Positions 1 through 8,240 of a DNA stretch of 64,000 bases are shown piece after piece. Source of the stretch: Shewanella sp. MBTL60-112-B2 (lineage in GTDB: Bacteria; Pseudomonadota; Gammaproteobacteria; Enterobacterales; Shewanellaceae); NCBI RefSeq assembly GCF_019655055.1, contig NZ_BPFA01000003.1:1-64000 (forward strand). Direction: 5' to 3'. A model generated the notes under the pieces. It was not told the DNA's origin, searched no databases, and saw only the letters and a program-made list of their open reading frames with translations. The position numbers and the translations under genes were made by a program. Position 1 is the first letter of the stretch, and each line of letters begins with the position of its first letter.

Positions 1-171
1 ATGCAGGGGAAAATAGAGGAAAAATTCTGCTTTTAGCTGCGAATGAAGGAAAAATCGATTAACAATGACAGTCTACGCCCGCTAACACTGACAGCATCAG
101 CGGGATAAAAGTAATTAATGCTTAACTTTACAGAGAGTTATTTAGTTGTAACTAAAGCTTTTAGCCTAGAA
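1..171. other. left-edge non-coding stretch
   Basis: No convincing gene is visible here. The bases at about 78-104 can fold into a small hairpin with a CCCGCT/AGCGGG stem. It lies beyond the 3' end of the leftward gene that ends at 172, so it may be part of that transcript's tail, but it has no clear T tract. Confidence 0.4.
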
Positions 172-915
172 CTACTCCCAAACATCGAAGCGCGTCAGCG
201 ATCTACCGAGCTGGAAATCAAGTTGCTGCGACAAAGCCTGAGCTTTAGTTTTTAAACCACTGGCACTGATCTCGCGCTTGGCCTTGCCCGCAAACACTAC
301 CCAGTTACCACTGCCTGTAAGGCAGGCGCGAACCTCGACGAAATGCGTATTAAGGTAGCCGAGTAATTCACGGTTCTGGCTGTGCTCTTTCCAGCAGTTC
401 AATACTAGATAGCCATCGGCCTTAATCAAAGCGGCGCATTGAGCAATAAAGGTCTCAGACACTTGCGCCGCATCAACGCCATCGGCGCTATAGATATCGG
501 CAAAAATTACATCAACACGCTTATGATCGCCAGACTCAAGAAACTGCTTCGCATCTTGATTAATCACCTTAAGCTTTTTACTTAGCGGCAACTGAAAGTA
601 ACGTTTAGCCAGCTCAATTACATCGGCACGTAATTCAACTGCGGTGAGTTTTATCCCGGCATCGAAGTGACGCAGCGCGTGGATCAATCCGCCGCCGCCG
701 AGACCGAGTACGATAGCGCTCTTAGGTTGGCTATAGAGCAGCACTAATAACATGGCTTGCACATAGGTGTGCTGTGGAATATGTGGCGTAGCTTTGAGTA
801 ATTTACTCTGCTCATCATTTTCGCCGAAGGCGAGGATCCTTGTTTCCTTATCTTCGAGTACGATAAGTGGACCATATTCATCTTGGGTTTGGTGTAAAGT
901 TTGAAAATCTGACAT
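172..915 (-). CDS. spermidine synthase-like (SpeE-fold) methyltransferase-family protein
   Basis: This is a Rossmann-fold protein of the spermine/spermidine synthase family, about 247 residues. The nucleotide-binding glycine loop reads VLGLGGGGLIHALR near residues 68-82. It is followed by the acidic AVELRADVIELA strand and by VDVIFADIYSADG, which aligns with the catalytic strand of the family. The N-terminal beta-barrel of true spermidine synthases is reduced, so aminopropyl transfer cannot be assumed. I chose the ATG at 913-915 because GGAG lies nine bases upstream; an in-frame ATG at 954 has no such site. It is a single gene divergent from the lipoprotein gene at 1221. The family is secure; the substrate is unknown. 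Confidence 0.8.
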   Translation of the reverse strand: MSDFQTLHQTQDEYGPLIVLEDKETRILAFGENDEQSKLLKATPHIPQHTYVQAMLLVLLYSQPKSAIVLGLGGGGLIHALRHFDAGIKLTAVELRADVIELAKRYFQLPLSKKLKVINQDAKQFLESGDHKRVDVIFADIYSADGVDAAQVSETFIAQCAALIKADGYLVLNCWKEHSQNRELLGYLNTHFVEVRACLTGSGNWVVFAGKAKREISASGLKTKAQALSQQLDFQLGRSLTRFDVWE

Positions 916-1220
916 GAGCGCTCCGACAATTGAGGCGCTATTATACTCAAACAACGTGAAAAAACCCGCTTCAATAAAATGCTGCGGTTAAAAACACTCG
1001 CATAGATGGCTACCTGCCCGCCACAACAATTTACACACAGCTACCGATAAAAAGCAGCAGCAAACCAGATATAAATACAAGCACCACACCAAGCAAACAA
1101 ACACCACCAATGCCACCACAAATAAAACAAGTTCCCAACCCAGAGTTGCGACCTGGCTCTCATTTCCTTTTTTGTCGATACATACAATCTGCGCAATTCT
1201 AAAATCACTTGAAAATATCC
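916..1220. other. divergent intergenic region with strand-biased AC-rich block
   Basis: This spacer separates two divergent genes. Bases 1015-1135 are strongly biased to A and C on the + strand (many CACC, AACA and CAAA runs). On the opposite strand a frame stays open for 89 codons and would encode a hydrophobic peptide. No ATG with a ribosome site supports it as a gene. Promoters for both flanking genes presumably lie here, but I see no clean -35/-10 pair. Confidence 0.4.
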
Positions 1221-1745
1221 ATGAAAAAGACAATTTCAGCAGTCGCGCTAACTGCAATCCTAAGCACTCAACTTACCGGCTGTATGGGCCAAATGGGCCT
1301 AAGTGCCATGGTAACTAAAGCTAACCTAAGTGCAGTAGACAACCGTTACGGTCGTGCTGGCCTATTCATTCTTATGAGCCCTATTTATGGTTTCGCGGCA
1401 ACAGGCGATCTATTTATCCTTAACAGCATCGAGTTCTGGACTGGTACTAACCCAATCACAGGCCGTTCACCTGCTGTTGTTGATATGCCAGTTGAAGCTA
1501 TTTTCAAAGTAAACAAGCACATTGATGGCGACCTAACTACTGCTCCGCTAAAAAACATCAAGTTGACTAGTGCTTCTATGGTTGCGACTGATGAAAACAC
1601 TTTAGCGATGACGCTTGTTTACGAAGACGGCAGCCAGCAAGTGATGTCAGGCGTTAAAGATAACGACCATGTTGATTTCTACCTAGATAATGCCTTTATT
1701 GCACGTGTTAGCACTGCAGAGCTAGCTGCTTACCAGCAAGGTTAA
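1221..1745 (+). CDS. DUF3332 family lipoprotein
   Basis: A 174-residue exported lipoprotein. The N-terminus has two lysines, a short hydrophobic stretch (TISAVALTAILS) and a lipobox ending LTGC near residue 21, so the mature protein should be lipidated at that cysteine. The body matches the DUF3332 family of Shewanella and Vibrio (RAGLFILMSPIYGFAATGDLFI, then IEFWTGTNPITG). No enzymatic motif is visible. I start at ATG 1221 rather than an in-frame TTG 12 bases earlier, although no strong ribosome site is present. A strong hairpin terminator follows directly. The function is unknown. Confidence 0.85.
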   Translation: MKKTISAVALTAILSTQLTGCMGQMGLSAMVTKANLSAVDNRYGRAGLFILMSPIYGFAATGDLFILNSIEFWTGTNPITGRSPAVVDMPVEAIFKVNKHIDGDLTTAPLKNIKLTSASMVATDENTLAMTLVYEDGSQQVMSGVKDNDHVDFYLDNAFIARVSTAELAAYQQG

Positions 1746-1766
1746 TATCGAGTTTGAACAAAATGA

Positions 1767-1800
1767 AAAAGGGGCGAGTCAGTAATGACTCGCCCCTTTT
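1767..1800. terminator. bidirectional intrinsic terminator
   Basis: A 15-bp perfect stem (AAAAGGGGCGAGTCA) with a GTAA loop. It ends in TTTT on the + strand and its complement starts with AAAA, so it can terminate both the lipoprotein gene and the convergent hydrolase gene that ends at 1821. Confidence 0.9.
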
Positions 1801-1820
1801 GCTGCTGAAACCAGTAAAAA

Positions 1821-2558
1821 CTACTTTAAGGTTCTCTGAAAAAATGCCACCGCCTGCTGATACATTTGAATAGCAAGCGCTGGGTCATACCTATCACTTC
1901 CATCTCGCATAAAGGCATGCTGAGCATTCACCTCTAACCAATTAAACTTGCGCTCAGTGGCTTCAAGTTTGTTATAGATAGCTTTACGCCCTTCACTAGA
2001 AACATGAGGGTCTTGCTTACCAAACACCAGTACTAACTCGGCTGCTATATCGCCGGTGCGGCTCAAGGAGTCGTTGCCTTTGTTGCAAGGTAGCGTATTA
2101 GAATGGATATCGGTTGGATATAAACAGAAAGCTGCTTGAATATCAGGGTTAAGTGCGGCGCGATAGGCCAAATGACCACCAATACACACACCCATGCTAC
2201 CAATATTACTGGTGCAAAAACTTAAGCTACGAGCAAAATCCACCAGCGCCTCGGTGTCGCTGTCATGGTGCTCAAGCGGCTTAGCAAACTTATCTGCGTT
2301 ACCCTTATCTTTACCAATATCATCGTACTCAAGCACAGTGCCGATAGGGTTTAATTCATGAAACACCTCAGGCACCAGAACGACAAAGCCATGGCCTGCT
2401 AAAATCGCAGCCGCCCGAGCGATTGGTGCCGTTTGCTGAAAAATCTCAGAGTAGAAAATAATAGTCGCGAACTGCCCTTCAGAGTCGGGGCGGTATAGAT
2501 AGGTTCGCATAGTACCTGTGGCGGTAGAAATATCATGAACTTCTTGAGTAATGATCAT
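1821..2558 (-). CDS. dienelactone hydrolase family protein
   Basis: An alpha/beta hydrolase of 245 residues. The dienelactone-hydrolase triad is visible: nucleophile Cys125 in GVCIGGH, Asp183 in FGKQDPHV and His214 in NAQHAFMR. Glu38 in FYSEIF matches the glutamate that partners the cysteine in this family. There is no signal peptide, so it is probably cytoplasmic. The ATG at 2556-2558 is preferred over an in-frame ATG at 2624 because the family's N-terminal strand begins here and a purine-rich AAGGAAAGAGAG site precedes it. It lies 70 bp downstream of ldhA on the same strand and is probably co-transcribed. The true substrate is unknown. Confidence 0.85.
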   Translation of the reverse strand: MIITQEVHDISTATGTMRTYLYRPDSEGQFATIIFYSEIFQQTAPIARAAAILAGHGFVVLVPEVFHELNPIGTVLEYDDIGKDKGNADKFAKPLEHHDSDTEALVDFARSLSFCTSNIGSMGVCIGGHLAYRAALNPDIQAAFCLYPTDIHSNTLPCNKGNDSLSRTGDIAAELVLVFGKQDPHVSSEGRKAIYNKLEATERKFNWLEVNAQHAFMRDGSDRYDPALAIQMYQQAVAFFQRTLK

Positions 2559-2628
2559 CGGCTCTCTTTCCTTAGATGCTGGCAATTTGTCGCTTACCGC
2601 AATGCAGAAAGCGACAAGTGACATGAGG

Positions 2629-3618
2629 TTAATACAGCTCGTTAGGGCAATGCTCTCCAGCCAATAGTTGAGTCACGTTGGTAAGTGTCGTATAAGCAAT
2701 CGCGCTCAAAGCTTCTTCGGTTAAGAATGCCTGATGGCCTGTAAAAATCACGTTATGGCATGCCGACAGACGTCTAAACACATCGTCTTGAATGATCTCG
2801 CTCGACTTATCTTCGAAGAAAAGCTCTTTCTCATTCTCGTAAACATCTAAGCCCAGTGAACCTAGCTGACCCGATTTTAGTGCTTCCATCGCATCGAGGG
2901 CGTTTAGCAGACCGCCACGACTAGTGTTAATCACCATCACGCCGGGTTTCATTTGGCTAAAACTGTTCTCACTGAGTAAATGATGATTATCTTGGGTTAA
3001 TGGGCAATGCAGGCTAATCACATCGCAGATGGGGTAAAGTTGCTCGAGCGATAAGTACTCAATACCTAAATCGATAACGGCTTGGCTCGGGTATGGGTCG
3101 TGAGCTACGACTTTGCAACCAAAGCCTTGCAGCACCTTGATAGTCGCTAGACCAATCTTACCCGTACCTATCACGCCAACCGTGCGGCCATGCATGTTAA
3201 AGCCGACTAAGCCCTCTAATGAGAAGTTGGCATCTCGGGTGCGCTGATACGCTTTATGAATTTTACGGTTGAGGGTCAGCATCAGAGCCACGGTGTGCTC
3301 GGCAACAGACTCAGGTGAATAGGCTGGCACATTGACCACCTTCATACCTAAACGCTCGGCAGCTTCTAGATCGACATTATTAAAACCTGCACAGCGCATA
3401 GCAATAATCTTGGTTCCACCTTGTGCTAGCTCTACCAACACCTCTTCGCACAGTGAGTCATTGACGAAGGCGCACACTATTTCAAAGCCTTCAGCTAACT
3501 TAACCGTTTGCATGCAAAGGCGATAATCGAAGTATTCTATCTTGGCGCTGAATGCGGCATTGGTGCGATCAAAATATTGTGTGTCGTAATGTTTAGCGCT
3601 AAAGAAGCCTATTTTCAT
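2629..3618 (-). CDS. ldhA: fermentative D-lactate dehydrogenase
   Basis: A 329-residue NAD-dependent D-2-hydroxyacid dehydrogenase that reduces pyruvate to D-lactate in the cytoplasm. The NAD-binding loop is TVGVIGTGKIGLATIKVL (about 145-162). Catalytic residues of the family are present: Arg in NTSRGG, Glu in LGLDVYENE and His in TGHQAF. The C-terminal motif FLTEEAL is typical of LdhA. Length matches the E. coli enzyme. AAGG sits about eight bases before the ATG. The hydrolase gene follows in the same direction. A hairpin about 345 bp upstream, facing the same way, could be a leader terminator or the end of a separate small transcript. Confidence 0.93.
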   Translation of the reverse strand: MKIGFFSAKHYDTQYFDRTNAAFSAKIEYFDYRLCMQTVKLAEGFEIVCAFVNDSLCEEVLVELAQGGTKIIAMRCAGFNNVDLEAAERLGMKVVNVPAYSPESVAEHTVALMLTLNRKIHKAYQRTRDANFSLEGLVGFNMHGRTVGVIGTGKIGLATIKVLQGFGCKVVAHDPYPSQAVIDLGIEYLSLEQLYPICDVISLHCPLTQDNHHLLSENSFSQMKPGVMVINTSRGGLLNALDAMEALKSGQLGSLGLDVYENEKELFFEDKSSEIIQDDVFRRLSACHNVIFTGHQAFLTEEALSAIAYTTLTNVTQLLAGEHCPNELY

Positions 3619-3884
3619 TGTAGAAACCTTATCTAAATGAGGAGGGAAACTTGAACAGTGTATACCAATCGCTATTAGAAAGTAGTCATCTTGGGGTTAT
3701 TTTTTGCCGTTTAACTCAGGGATATTGAGTTGCTATTGATATAGCTTTTGACACAATTTCCCTCCCAAAATAACGACTAAATTACAGAATACAAATAAGG
3801 CTTATCTTGCTGCTTTTCTGCAATCGGTACCGAGCTGTGACGGCTGTGAGTGATATATTTTCAATTAAGCATGAGGTTAGGATT

Positions 3885-3926
3885 AGGCTTGAGGCTTGAG
3901 ACTTGAGACTTGAGACTTGAGCTTTG
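3885..3926. repeat. 7-bp tandem repeat (AGRCTTG)
   Basis: Five consecutive seven-base units read AGGCTTG, AGGCTTG, AGACTTG, AGACTTG, AGACTTG, followed by a degraded AGCTTTG. The array is in non-coding DNA. Similar period-7 arrays recur elsewhere in the window (near 44.68, 44.94 and 45.49 kb). Confidence 0.9.
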
Positions 3927-3962
3927 AATGATTGCATGTGGCAAGAAATTACAGGCAAAGAA

Positions 3963-3988
3963 AAAGCGAGCTCCTGACAGCTCGCTTT
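3963..3988 (-). terminator. orphan intrinsic terminator facing left
   Basis: A 10-bp perfect stem AAAGCGAGCT/AGCTCGCTTT with a six-base loop. On the minus strand it is followed by TTTTTC, so it should stop leftward transcription. No leftward gene lies between it and the rightward gene that starts at 4296. Confidence 0.75.
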
Positions 3989-4295
3989 CCAGCTTATTCT
4001 GAAGGCTTTGCTAGGGAGTTAAGGATAAATTATCTCCGCCATTCAGACCGACGCAATTATTGACTGAGCATGAAAATATCAATAATAGCAAGGAGTAAGC
4101 TACTGCTCACTAGCCTACCACTATCTATAAATAGGTATTGATATCTGCTTCACAAATTTACTGTATAGCCAGTAATATTGCCTTCAGAATAATCAAAACT
4201 GTCCATAAAGCTGAGCTTGTGATCTCTCAACGCTTTTCAAATGGTCATTTCCTGATAAGATTTACGCCAACCTAGTAGCTCAAGACTCCTTAAAT

Positions 4296-4706
4296 ATGGC
4301 CAGAAAAGAACTCACCGAAAAACAATTTATGGTCCAACGGCTTTCTAAGACCGCCCTACGCGCTTTGCATATTTTGGGGATCACAGGAGCTGGCGGTGGC
4401 ATTTTACTGCACGTTCCTCAAGAGCAATGGCTAGTCTACTGGATCATGGCCATGGCGACAGGCGCAGCCATGATGGCTTGGGAAATCGTGCGTGACTGGC
4501 GCTGGCTAATCCAACTAAAGGGCGTATTAACCTTGGTAAAGCTCGGCTTACTCGGTTTATTTATCCCCTTTGCCACATACAAGCCTGAGCTGCTGATCGC
4601 TATCGTGTTATTATCAGTAGTCGTATCTCATGGCCCGGCTGGGCTAAGACACTTTTCAATAGTACATGGACGCAGAATTGGTGGAAGAAAAGAAGTTAAA
4701 GGCTAA
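4296..4706 (+). CDS. small inner-membrane protein of unknown function
   Basis: A 136-residue protein with a short basic N-terminus and four predicted hydrophobic segments, roughly residues 20-40, 46-63, 75-95 and 98-112. The C-terminus is basic (HGRRIGGRKEVKG). I do not recognise a named family. It overlaps the following methyltransferase gene by 41 bp in another frame, so the two are very probably translated from one message. The ribosome site is weak. It may simply be a housekeeping membrane protein whose neighbour is conserved. Confidence 0.7.
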   Translation: MARKELTEKQFMVQRLSKTALRALHILGITGAGGGILLHVPQEQWLVYWIMAMATGAAMMAWEIVRDWRWLIQLKGVLTLVKLGLLGLFIPFATYKPELLIAIVLLSVVVSHGPAGLRHFSIVHGRRIGGRKEVKG

Positions 4707-5217
4707 CAGCGCAGCGCTTATTACTCAGTATTCAGCACTCACTCAATACCTAACACCCGCTTGTAAGGTACTCGATCTAGCCTGTGGTAGCGGTCGCAAT
4801 GGCCAATGGTTTAGCGACAGAGGCTGTCATGTAAGCTACCTAGACCGCAATCTAGCTGGCTTAGATGTCACCGCAGACGATAGCAGTATCGAGTTACTCG
4901 AGTGGGATCTCGAAGATGGCAGCGCGCCGAAGCTCCCCGCCGAGCAGTACGATATCGTACTGGTTTTTAACTACCTGCACCGCCCTCTCTTCGAGCAAAT
5001 CATCAATTGTATCAAGCCCGGAGGGCTGATTATTTATGAGACCTTTACCGAGCAGCAAGCACAAATAGGTCGGCCGAAAAATCCCAACTTCTTACTCAAA
5101 GCGGATGAATTACGAGCAATATTTGCCAATTGGCACACTCTCCAGTACGCTGAAGATCTATTCGGAGAATTACCCAAGGCTAGCTATAAGGCACAGCTTA
5201 TTGCTCAAAAGCCTTAG
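4666..5217 (+). CDS. class I SAM-dependent methyltransferase (TehB-like)
   Basis: A 183-residue Rossmann-fold methyltransferase. Motif I is VLDLACGSGRNGQWFSDRG (about 36-54), followed by the acidic VSYLDRN strand and by YDIVLVFNYLHRPL, which corresponds to motif IV. IKPGGLIIYETF is the typical post-motif strand. It resembles the TehB/UbiE-like family. The substrate cannot be predicted. The ATG at 4666 lies inside the 3' end of the preceding membrane-protein gene, which implies translational coupling. Confidence 0.82.
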   Translation: MDAELVEEKKLKANSAALITQYSALTQYLTPACKVLDLACGSGRNGQWFSDRGCHVSYLDRNLAGLDVTADDSSIELLEWDLEDGSAPKLPAEQYDIVLVFNYLHRPLFEQIINCIKPGGLIIYETFTEQQAQIGRPKNPNFLLKADELRAIFANWHTLQYAEDLFGELPKASYKAQLIAQKP

Positions 5218-5261
5218 GAATAATATCCATCGAGAAAAAATTGCAAGCAACGGAGGCCTGC

Positions 5262-5552
5262 ATGTTCCCATACCCTGAACAGTATCGCATTGCGATGCCA
5301 CCTATGATCACTGGGTTTATGGTTGTTTGGGCTCTGCTCAGCCGCTTAGTGTTTGGTGATGCCAGCGTATTAAGCCTATACCCGTTATTAGCCCTTTTCC
5401 CCATCATTATCTTGCTACATCTCTACCTGATCTGGGATGCCAGAAGCATGGGCCGCCTAGACCAATCTTTTTATGCCTTGATCCACTGTGCGCTAGCATT
5501 TGTAGTTTGGACCTTTGCCATCATGCACGTTAACGGAGAAGGCTTCTCATAG
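5262..5552 (+). CDS. small membrane protein of unknown function
   Basis: A 96-residue protein with three predicted membrane helices (about residues 15-32, 38-60 and 73-90). I place the start at ATG 5262 because GGAGG lies five bases upstream; a TTG start seven codons earlier is the alternative. No known domain is apparent. It follows the methyltransferase gene by 44 bp in the same direction and may be the third gene of that operon. Confidence 0.65.
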   Translation: MFPYPEQYRIAMPPMITGFMVVWALLSRLVFGDASVLSLYPLLALFPIIILLHLYLIWDARSMGRLDQSFYALIHCALAFVVWTFAIMHVNGEGFS

Positions 5553-5659
5553 TCTTTTGTGTTCGATACAGACAAGTTGTTATGGATTATCTCGAATCTG
5601 CTTGCATGAAGAACGGCCTAAGAGGTATCTTTGCCGCGCATTTTTAATAAGGTTCAATC

Positions 5660-6337
5660 ATGACTGATTTCGTCTACTCCCCTCCTACAACGCCTTGGCT
5701 TGAAGTCTTACATCAAGACAAAGACATTATGGTTGTTAATAAGCCATCGGGTCTGTTATCTGTTCCGGGGCGAGATCCAGCCCATGCTGACAGTACTTAC
5801 ACTCGAGTATTGGCCGAATTTCCAAATGCAAAAATCGTCCACCGCCTAGATATGGCGACCTCTGGCGTCATAGTTGTAGCCTTGCTGCGCAGCGCCGAGT
5901 CAGAGCTTAAGCGTCAATTCAGAGAAAGAGAAACCCAAAAGACCTACTATGCAAGGGTTGCTGGGCATGTCAAAGAGAGCCAGGGTACGGTTAACCTACC
6001 GCTTATTTGTGACTGGCCAAACCGTCCAAAACAGAAAGTGGATCATAAGATAGGCAAGGCTTCACTGACTCATTATGACGTGATCAGTTATGGCAAACGC
6101 TCAACCTTAGTGAAGCTAACGCCGATCACCGGCCGCTCTCATCAGCTGCGAGTACATATGATGGCGCTAGGCCATCCTATTTTAGGTGATAACTTCTACG
6201 CCGACCCGTTAGCCAAGCGACTCGCACCTCGATTACTGCTACATGCACAATCGCTGACGATCACCCATCCTTACACTAAAGAGCCAATAACTTTTAGCTG
6301 TGACGCCCCCTTTATGGAAGCAGAGGGAGAACAGTAG
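5660..6337 (+). CDS. rluA: dual-specificity RNA pseudouridine synthase RluA
   Basis: A 225-residue enzyme that isomerises uridine to pseudouridine in RNA; E. coli RluA acts on 23S rRNA U746 and tRNA U32. The catalytic loop HRLDMATSG places Asp64 exactly at the E. coli catalytic position. VVNKPSGLLSVPG near the N-terminus and GRSHQLRVHMMALGHPILGD near the C-terminus are further family motifs. There is no N-terminal S4 domain, consistent with RluA and unlike RluC or RluD. It is expressed as a single gene with its own upstream region. Confidence 0.93.
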   Translation: MTDFVYSPPTTPWLEVLHQDKDIMVVNKPSGLLSVPGRDPAHADSTYTRVLAEFPNAKIVHRLDMATSGVIVVALLRSAESELKRQFRERETQKTYYARVAGHVKESQGTVNLPLICDWPNRPKQKVDHKIGKASLTHYDVISYGKRSTLVKLTPITGRSHQLRVHMMALGHPILGDNFYADPLAKRLAPRLLLHAQSLTITHPYTKEPITFSCDAPFMEAEGEQ

Positions 6338-6505
6338 TCGCTTTCATCATCAGTTCTCTCTAACGAATTGATATTGCTTCCAAGCATGGCGCCAACAACC
6401 ATGGTCAGTTATTGGCGCTAATACTAAGCCTATGTAAAATGGAAGATGTGTTACCTGCAGCACTTCTTTGATAAATCAGTAGTATATTCATCAAAAAATA
6501 CGTAA

Positions 6506-6523
6506 ATTAGTTAGCTAACTAAT
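6506..6523. promoter_or_regulatory. 18-bp perfect palindrome upstream of asnC
   Basis: ATTAGTTAGCTAACTAAT is identical to its reverse complement and ends 20 bp before the asnC start codon. AsnC/Lrp proteins are dimers that often repress their own gene, so an autoregulatory operator is a reasonable inference. The symmetry is directly visible; the binding is not proven. Confidence 0.5.
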
Positions 6524-6543
6524 AAGCAATTGACCTATTTATT

Positions 6544-7005
6544 ATGGAAGTCCCATTTCAAAGAGACTCGCTCGATAATCAAATCTTATCGGCATTGATG
6601 AAAGAAGCCAGAACCCCCTTCGCAGAATTAGCCAAACGCTTCGGCGTAAGCGCAGGCACCATACATGTGCGCGTTGAGAAAATGAAACAGGCGGGGATCA
6701 TCACCGGGGCGCAAATTACCGTAAACCCTAAGGCTTTAGGTTACGATGTCTGCTGTTTTATTGGTATTAATTTGAAGAGTGCCGGTGACTACCCTGCCGC
6801 CATCTCTAAACTCAACGAATTAGAAGAGGTCGTTGAGGCCTACTACACCACAGGTAACTACAGCGTGTTTGTAAAAGTCATGTGCCAATCGATTGATGGA
6901 CTGCAGCATGTATTGATCAATCGTATTCAATCTATCGATGAGATCCAGTCGACCGAAACCCTAATCAGTCTACAAAATCCTATCGTACGCGCGGTTAAGC
7001 CATAA
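6544..7005 (+). CDS. asnC: AsnC-family transcriptional regulator
   Basis: A 153-residue Lrp/AsnC regulator. The N-terminal helix-turn-helix spans about residues 9-60 (LDNQILSALMKEARTPFAEL, then FGVSAGTIHVRVEKM). The C-terminal RAM ligand-binding domain follows (YDVCCFIGINL, then VVEAYYTTGNYSVFVKV). Length and the ITGAQITVNPKALGYD linker match E. coli AsnC, which responds to asparagine. A perfect palindrome sits just upstream. No asparagine synthetase gene is adjacent, so its target here is uncertain. Confidence 0.9.
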   Translation: MEVPFQRDSLDNQILSALMKEARTPFAELAKRFGVSAGTIHVRVEKMKQAGIITGAQITVNPKALGYDVCCFIGINLKSAGDYPAAISKLNELEEVVEAYYTTGNYSVFVKVMCQSIDGLQHVLINRIQSIDEIQSTETLISLQNPIVRAVKP

Positions 7006-7038
7006 TCTTTTAAAAAATAACGAACTAAACTCTCAACT

Positions 7039-7068
7039 AAAAAAGGCTAACATCAGTTAGCCTTTTTT
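7039..7068. terminator. bidirectional intrinsic terminator
   Basis: A 13-bp perfect stem AAAAAAGGCTAAC with an ATCA loop, flanked by A and T tracts. It sits between the convergent asnC and aspartoacylase-like genes and can serve both. Confidence 0.9.
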
Positions 7069-7098
7069 ATCCTATCAAGCATTATCGGCAATCGTCGC

Positions 7099-8205
7099 CT
7101 ACAACTCAAAAAGATTGGTCATCACCTTATAAAGCTCAGTTCCTTGATACACAGATGCCGAAGCAAAATGCAAAATCGGCACGCAGTCTTGCTCAAGACT
7201 CAGGCTTGTTAACTCCTTATCTGATCCATACAAATCTAGCCTTAAGATGTTCGCCAGTGGCATTCCAGCTTTGAGTGGTTCACCTAGCTCAGCCTTGTAC
7301 TCGACAAGCCCGGCCGTTGGCGCATGAAACTTCTTATAATCTTTTAGGTAGCAGCCATATCTAGCCATTTCGACAGGTGCAACCTTATCTGTAACCACAC
7401 CACGATGGCTTAAATAAGCCAAAATCCCCTTAGCATCAATTAGCGCATCATCCATATCGATACGCTCCTGGCTGGCTAACTCCAAGGTAAATGCCGCTAC
7501 CGGAACCTTAAAATCGCGCCCCTGAGATTGCACATATTGTGTCAGTTGCCACCAAGGGCAAAATGCCGCTTCATCCATGGCGCCGCCAAAATCATTGGGG
7601 ATCACCAGACTAAAAGGAATCGAGAATAAAGAGGCCGACGCCACATCGTATTCAGGACAATACATATGCTTACACGACTTAGGCCCGGTATGCAGATCGA
7701 TAACAATATCAGCCTCGTGAGCCATGGTCTGCAGCGTTACCGCGAGGCGTTTACCCGTAGTCACTCCCCACTCACTATTTAAGTGAGAATGACATGACTT
7801 AATCAACAACAAACGATATGCCTGGATCAGTGCCTTATCATCTAGATGCGCATGCTCTTGATACCAACTGGCTACATCAAGTTTATGATCCAGATATTCC
7901 CGGTTCCAGTTAACCCCAGTGATAGGGTCAAAACGGCCAAGGGTAAACTCACCGCTTTTTTGATTAATCCCTAAAGGATTAGCCAAGGGCAGTAAAGTGA
8001 CTTCGCCCTTAACATCCAGCTTTTCCAGTTGCTTCATTAACTGAAAAATCACCGCGTTGCCCTGCACCTCTGCGCCATGAACATTAGCTTGAATAAACAC
8101 GCTTGGCGCGTCGAGATCTTGTGCTGGGATCCGGTAAACAGGAACGCTCAGTTCCTGTCCCGTAGCCAACTCGCCTACTCTCAGGTTCGATTGGGTAAAT
8201 TTCAT
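7099..8205 (-). CDS. succinylglutamate desuccinylase/aspartoacylase family protein (M14-like)
   Basis: A 368-residue zinc-dependent deacylase-fold protein. The zinc site is visible as NVHGAEVQGN (His and Glu near residues 43-46) with a second histidine in VIDLHTGP near 168. LTLE/FTLELAS further on is the likely catalytic glutamate region. The C-terminal part resembles the barrel-sandwich domain found in related AstE/AspA-like proteins. Family members remove acyl groups from amino acids. It starts 35 bp after lysC, so it should be controlled by the same lysine riboswitch. If it were an aspartoacylase it would supply aspartate, the substrate of LysC. That link is inference. Confidence 0.8.
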   Translation of the reverse strand: MKFTQSNLRVGELATGQELSVPVYRIPAQDLDAPSVFIQANVHGAEVQGNAVIFQLMKQLEKLDVKGEVTLLPLANPLGINQKSGEFTLGRFDPITGVNWNREYLDHKLDVASWYQEHAHLDDKALIQAYRLLLIKSCHSHLNSEWGVTTGKRLAVTLQTMAHEADIVIDLHTGPKSCKHMYCPEYDVASASLFSIPFSLVIPNDFGGAMDEAAFCPWWQLTQYVQSQGRDFKVPVAAFTLELASQERIDMDDALIDAKGILAYLSHRGVVTDKVAPVEMARYGCYLKDYKKFHAPTAGLVEYKAELGEPLKAGMPLANILRLDLYGSDKELTSLSLEQDCVPILHFASASVYQGTELYKVMTNLFEL

Positions 8206-8240
8206 AAAAGACTCTATTTCCTGTTCGCGTCGACTGTTAA

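Larger units (their letters stand above)
3619..4295. other. 677-bp intergenic region between ldhA and a membrane-protein gene
   Basis: No protein gene is supported. The region holds a heptanucleotide repeat array (3885-3926) and an intrinsic terminator that faces left (3963-3988) with no gene behind it. Promoters for the two divergent flanking genes should lie here. Short leftward frames (for example MAEIIYP) occur between the terminator and 4295, but none has coding support. Confidence 0.5.

Noticed and set aside
172..915. Authentic spermidine synthase (speE)
   Set aside because: The N-terminal domain is reduced and no speD is adjacent, so only family membership is claimed.
988..1257. Leftward 89-codon hydrophobic frame
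   Set aside because: It overlaps the start of the lipoprotein gene, has no ribosome site, and arises from a base-composition skew.
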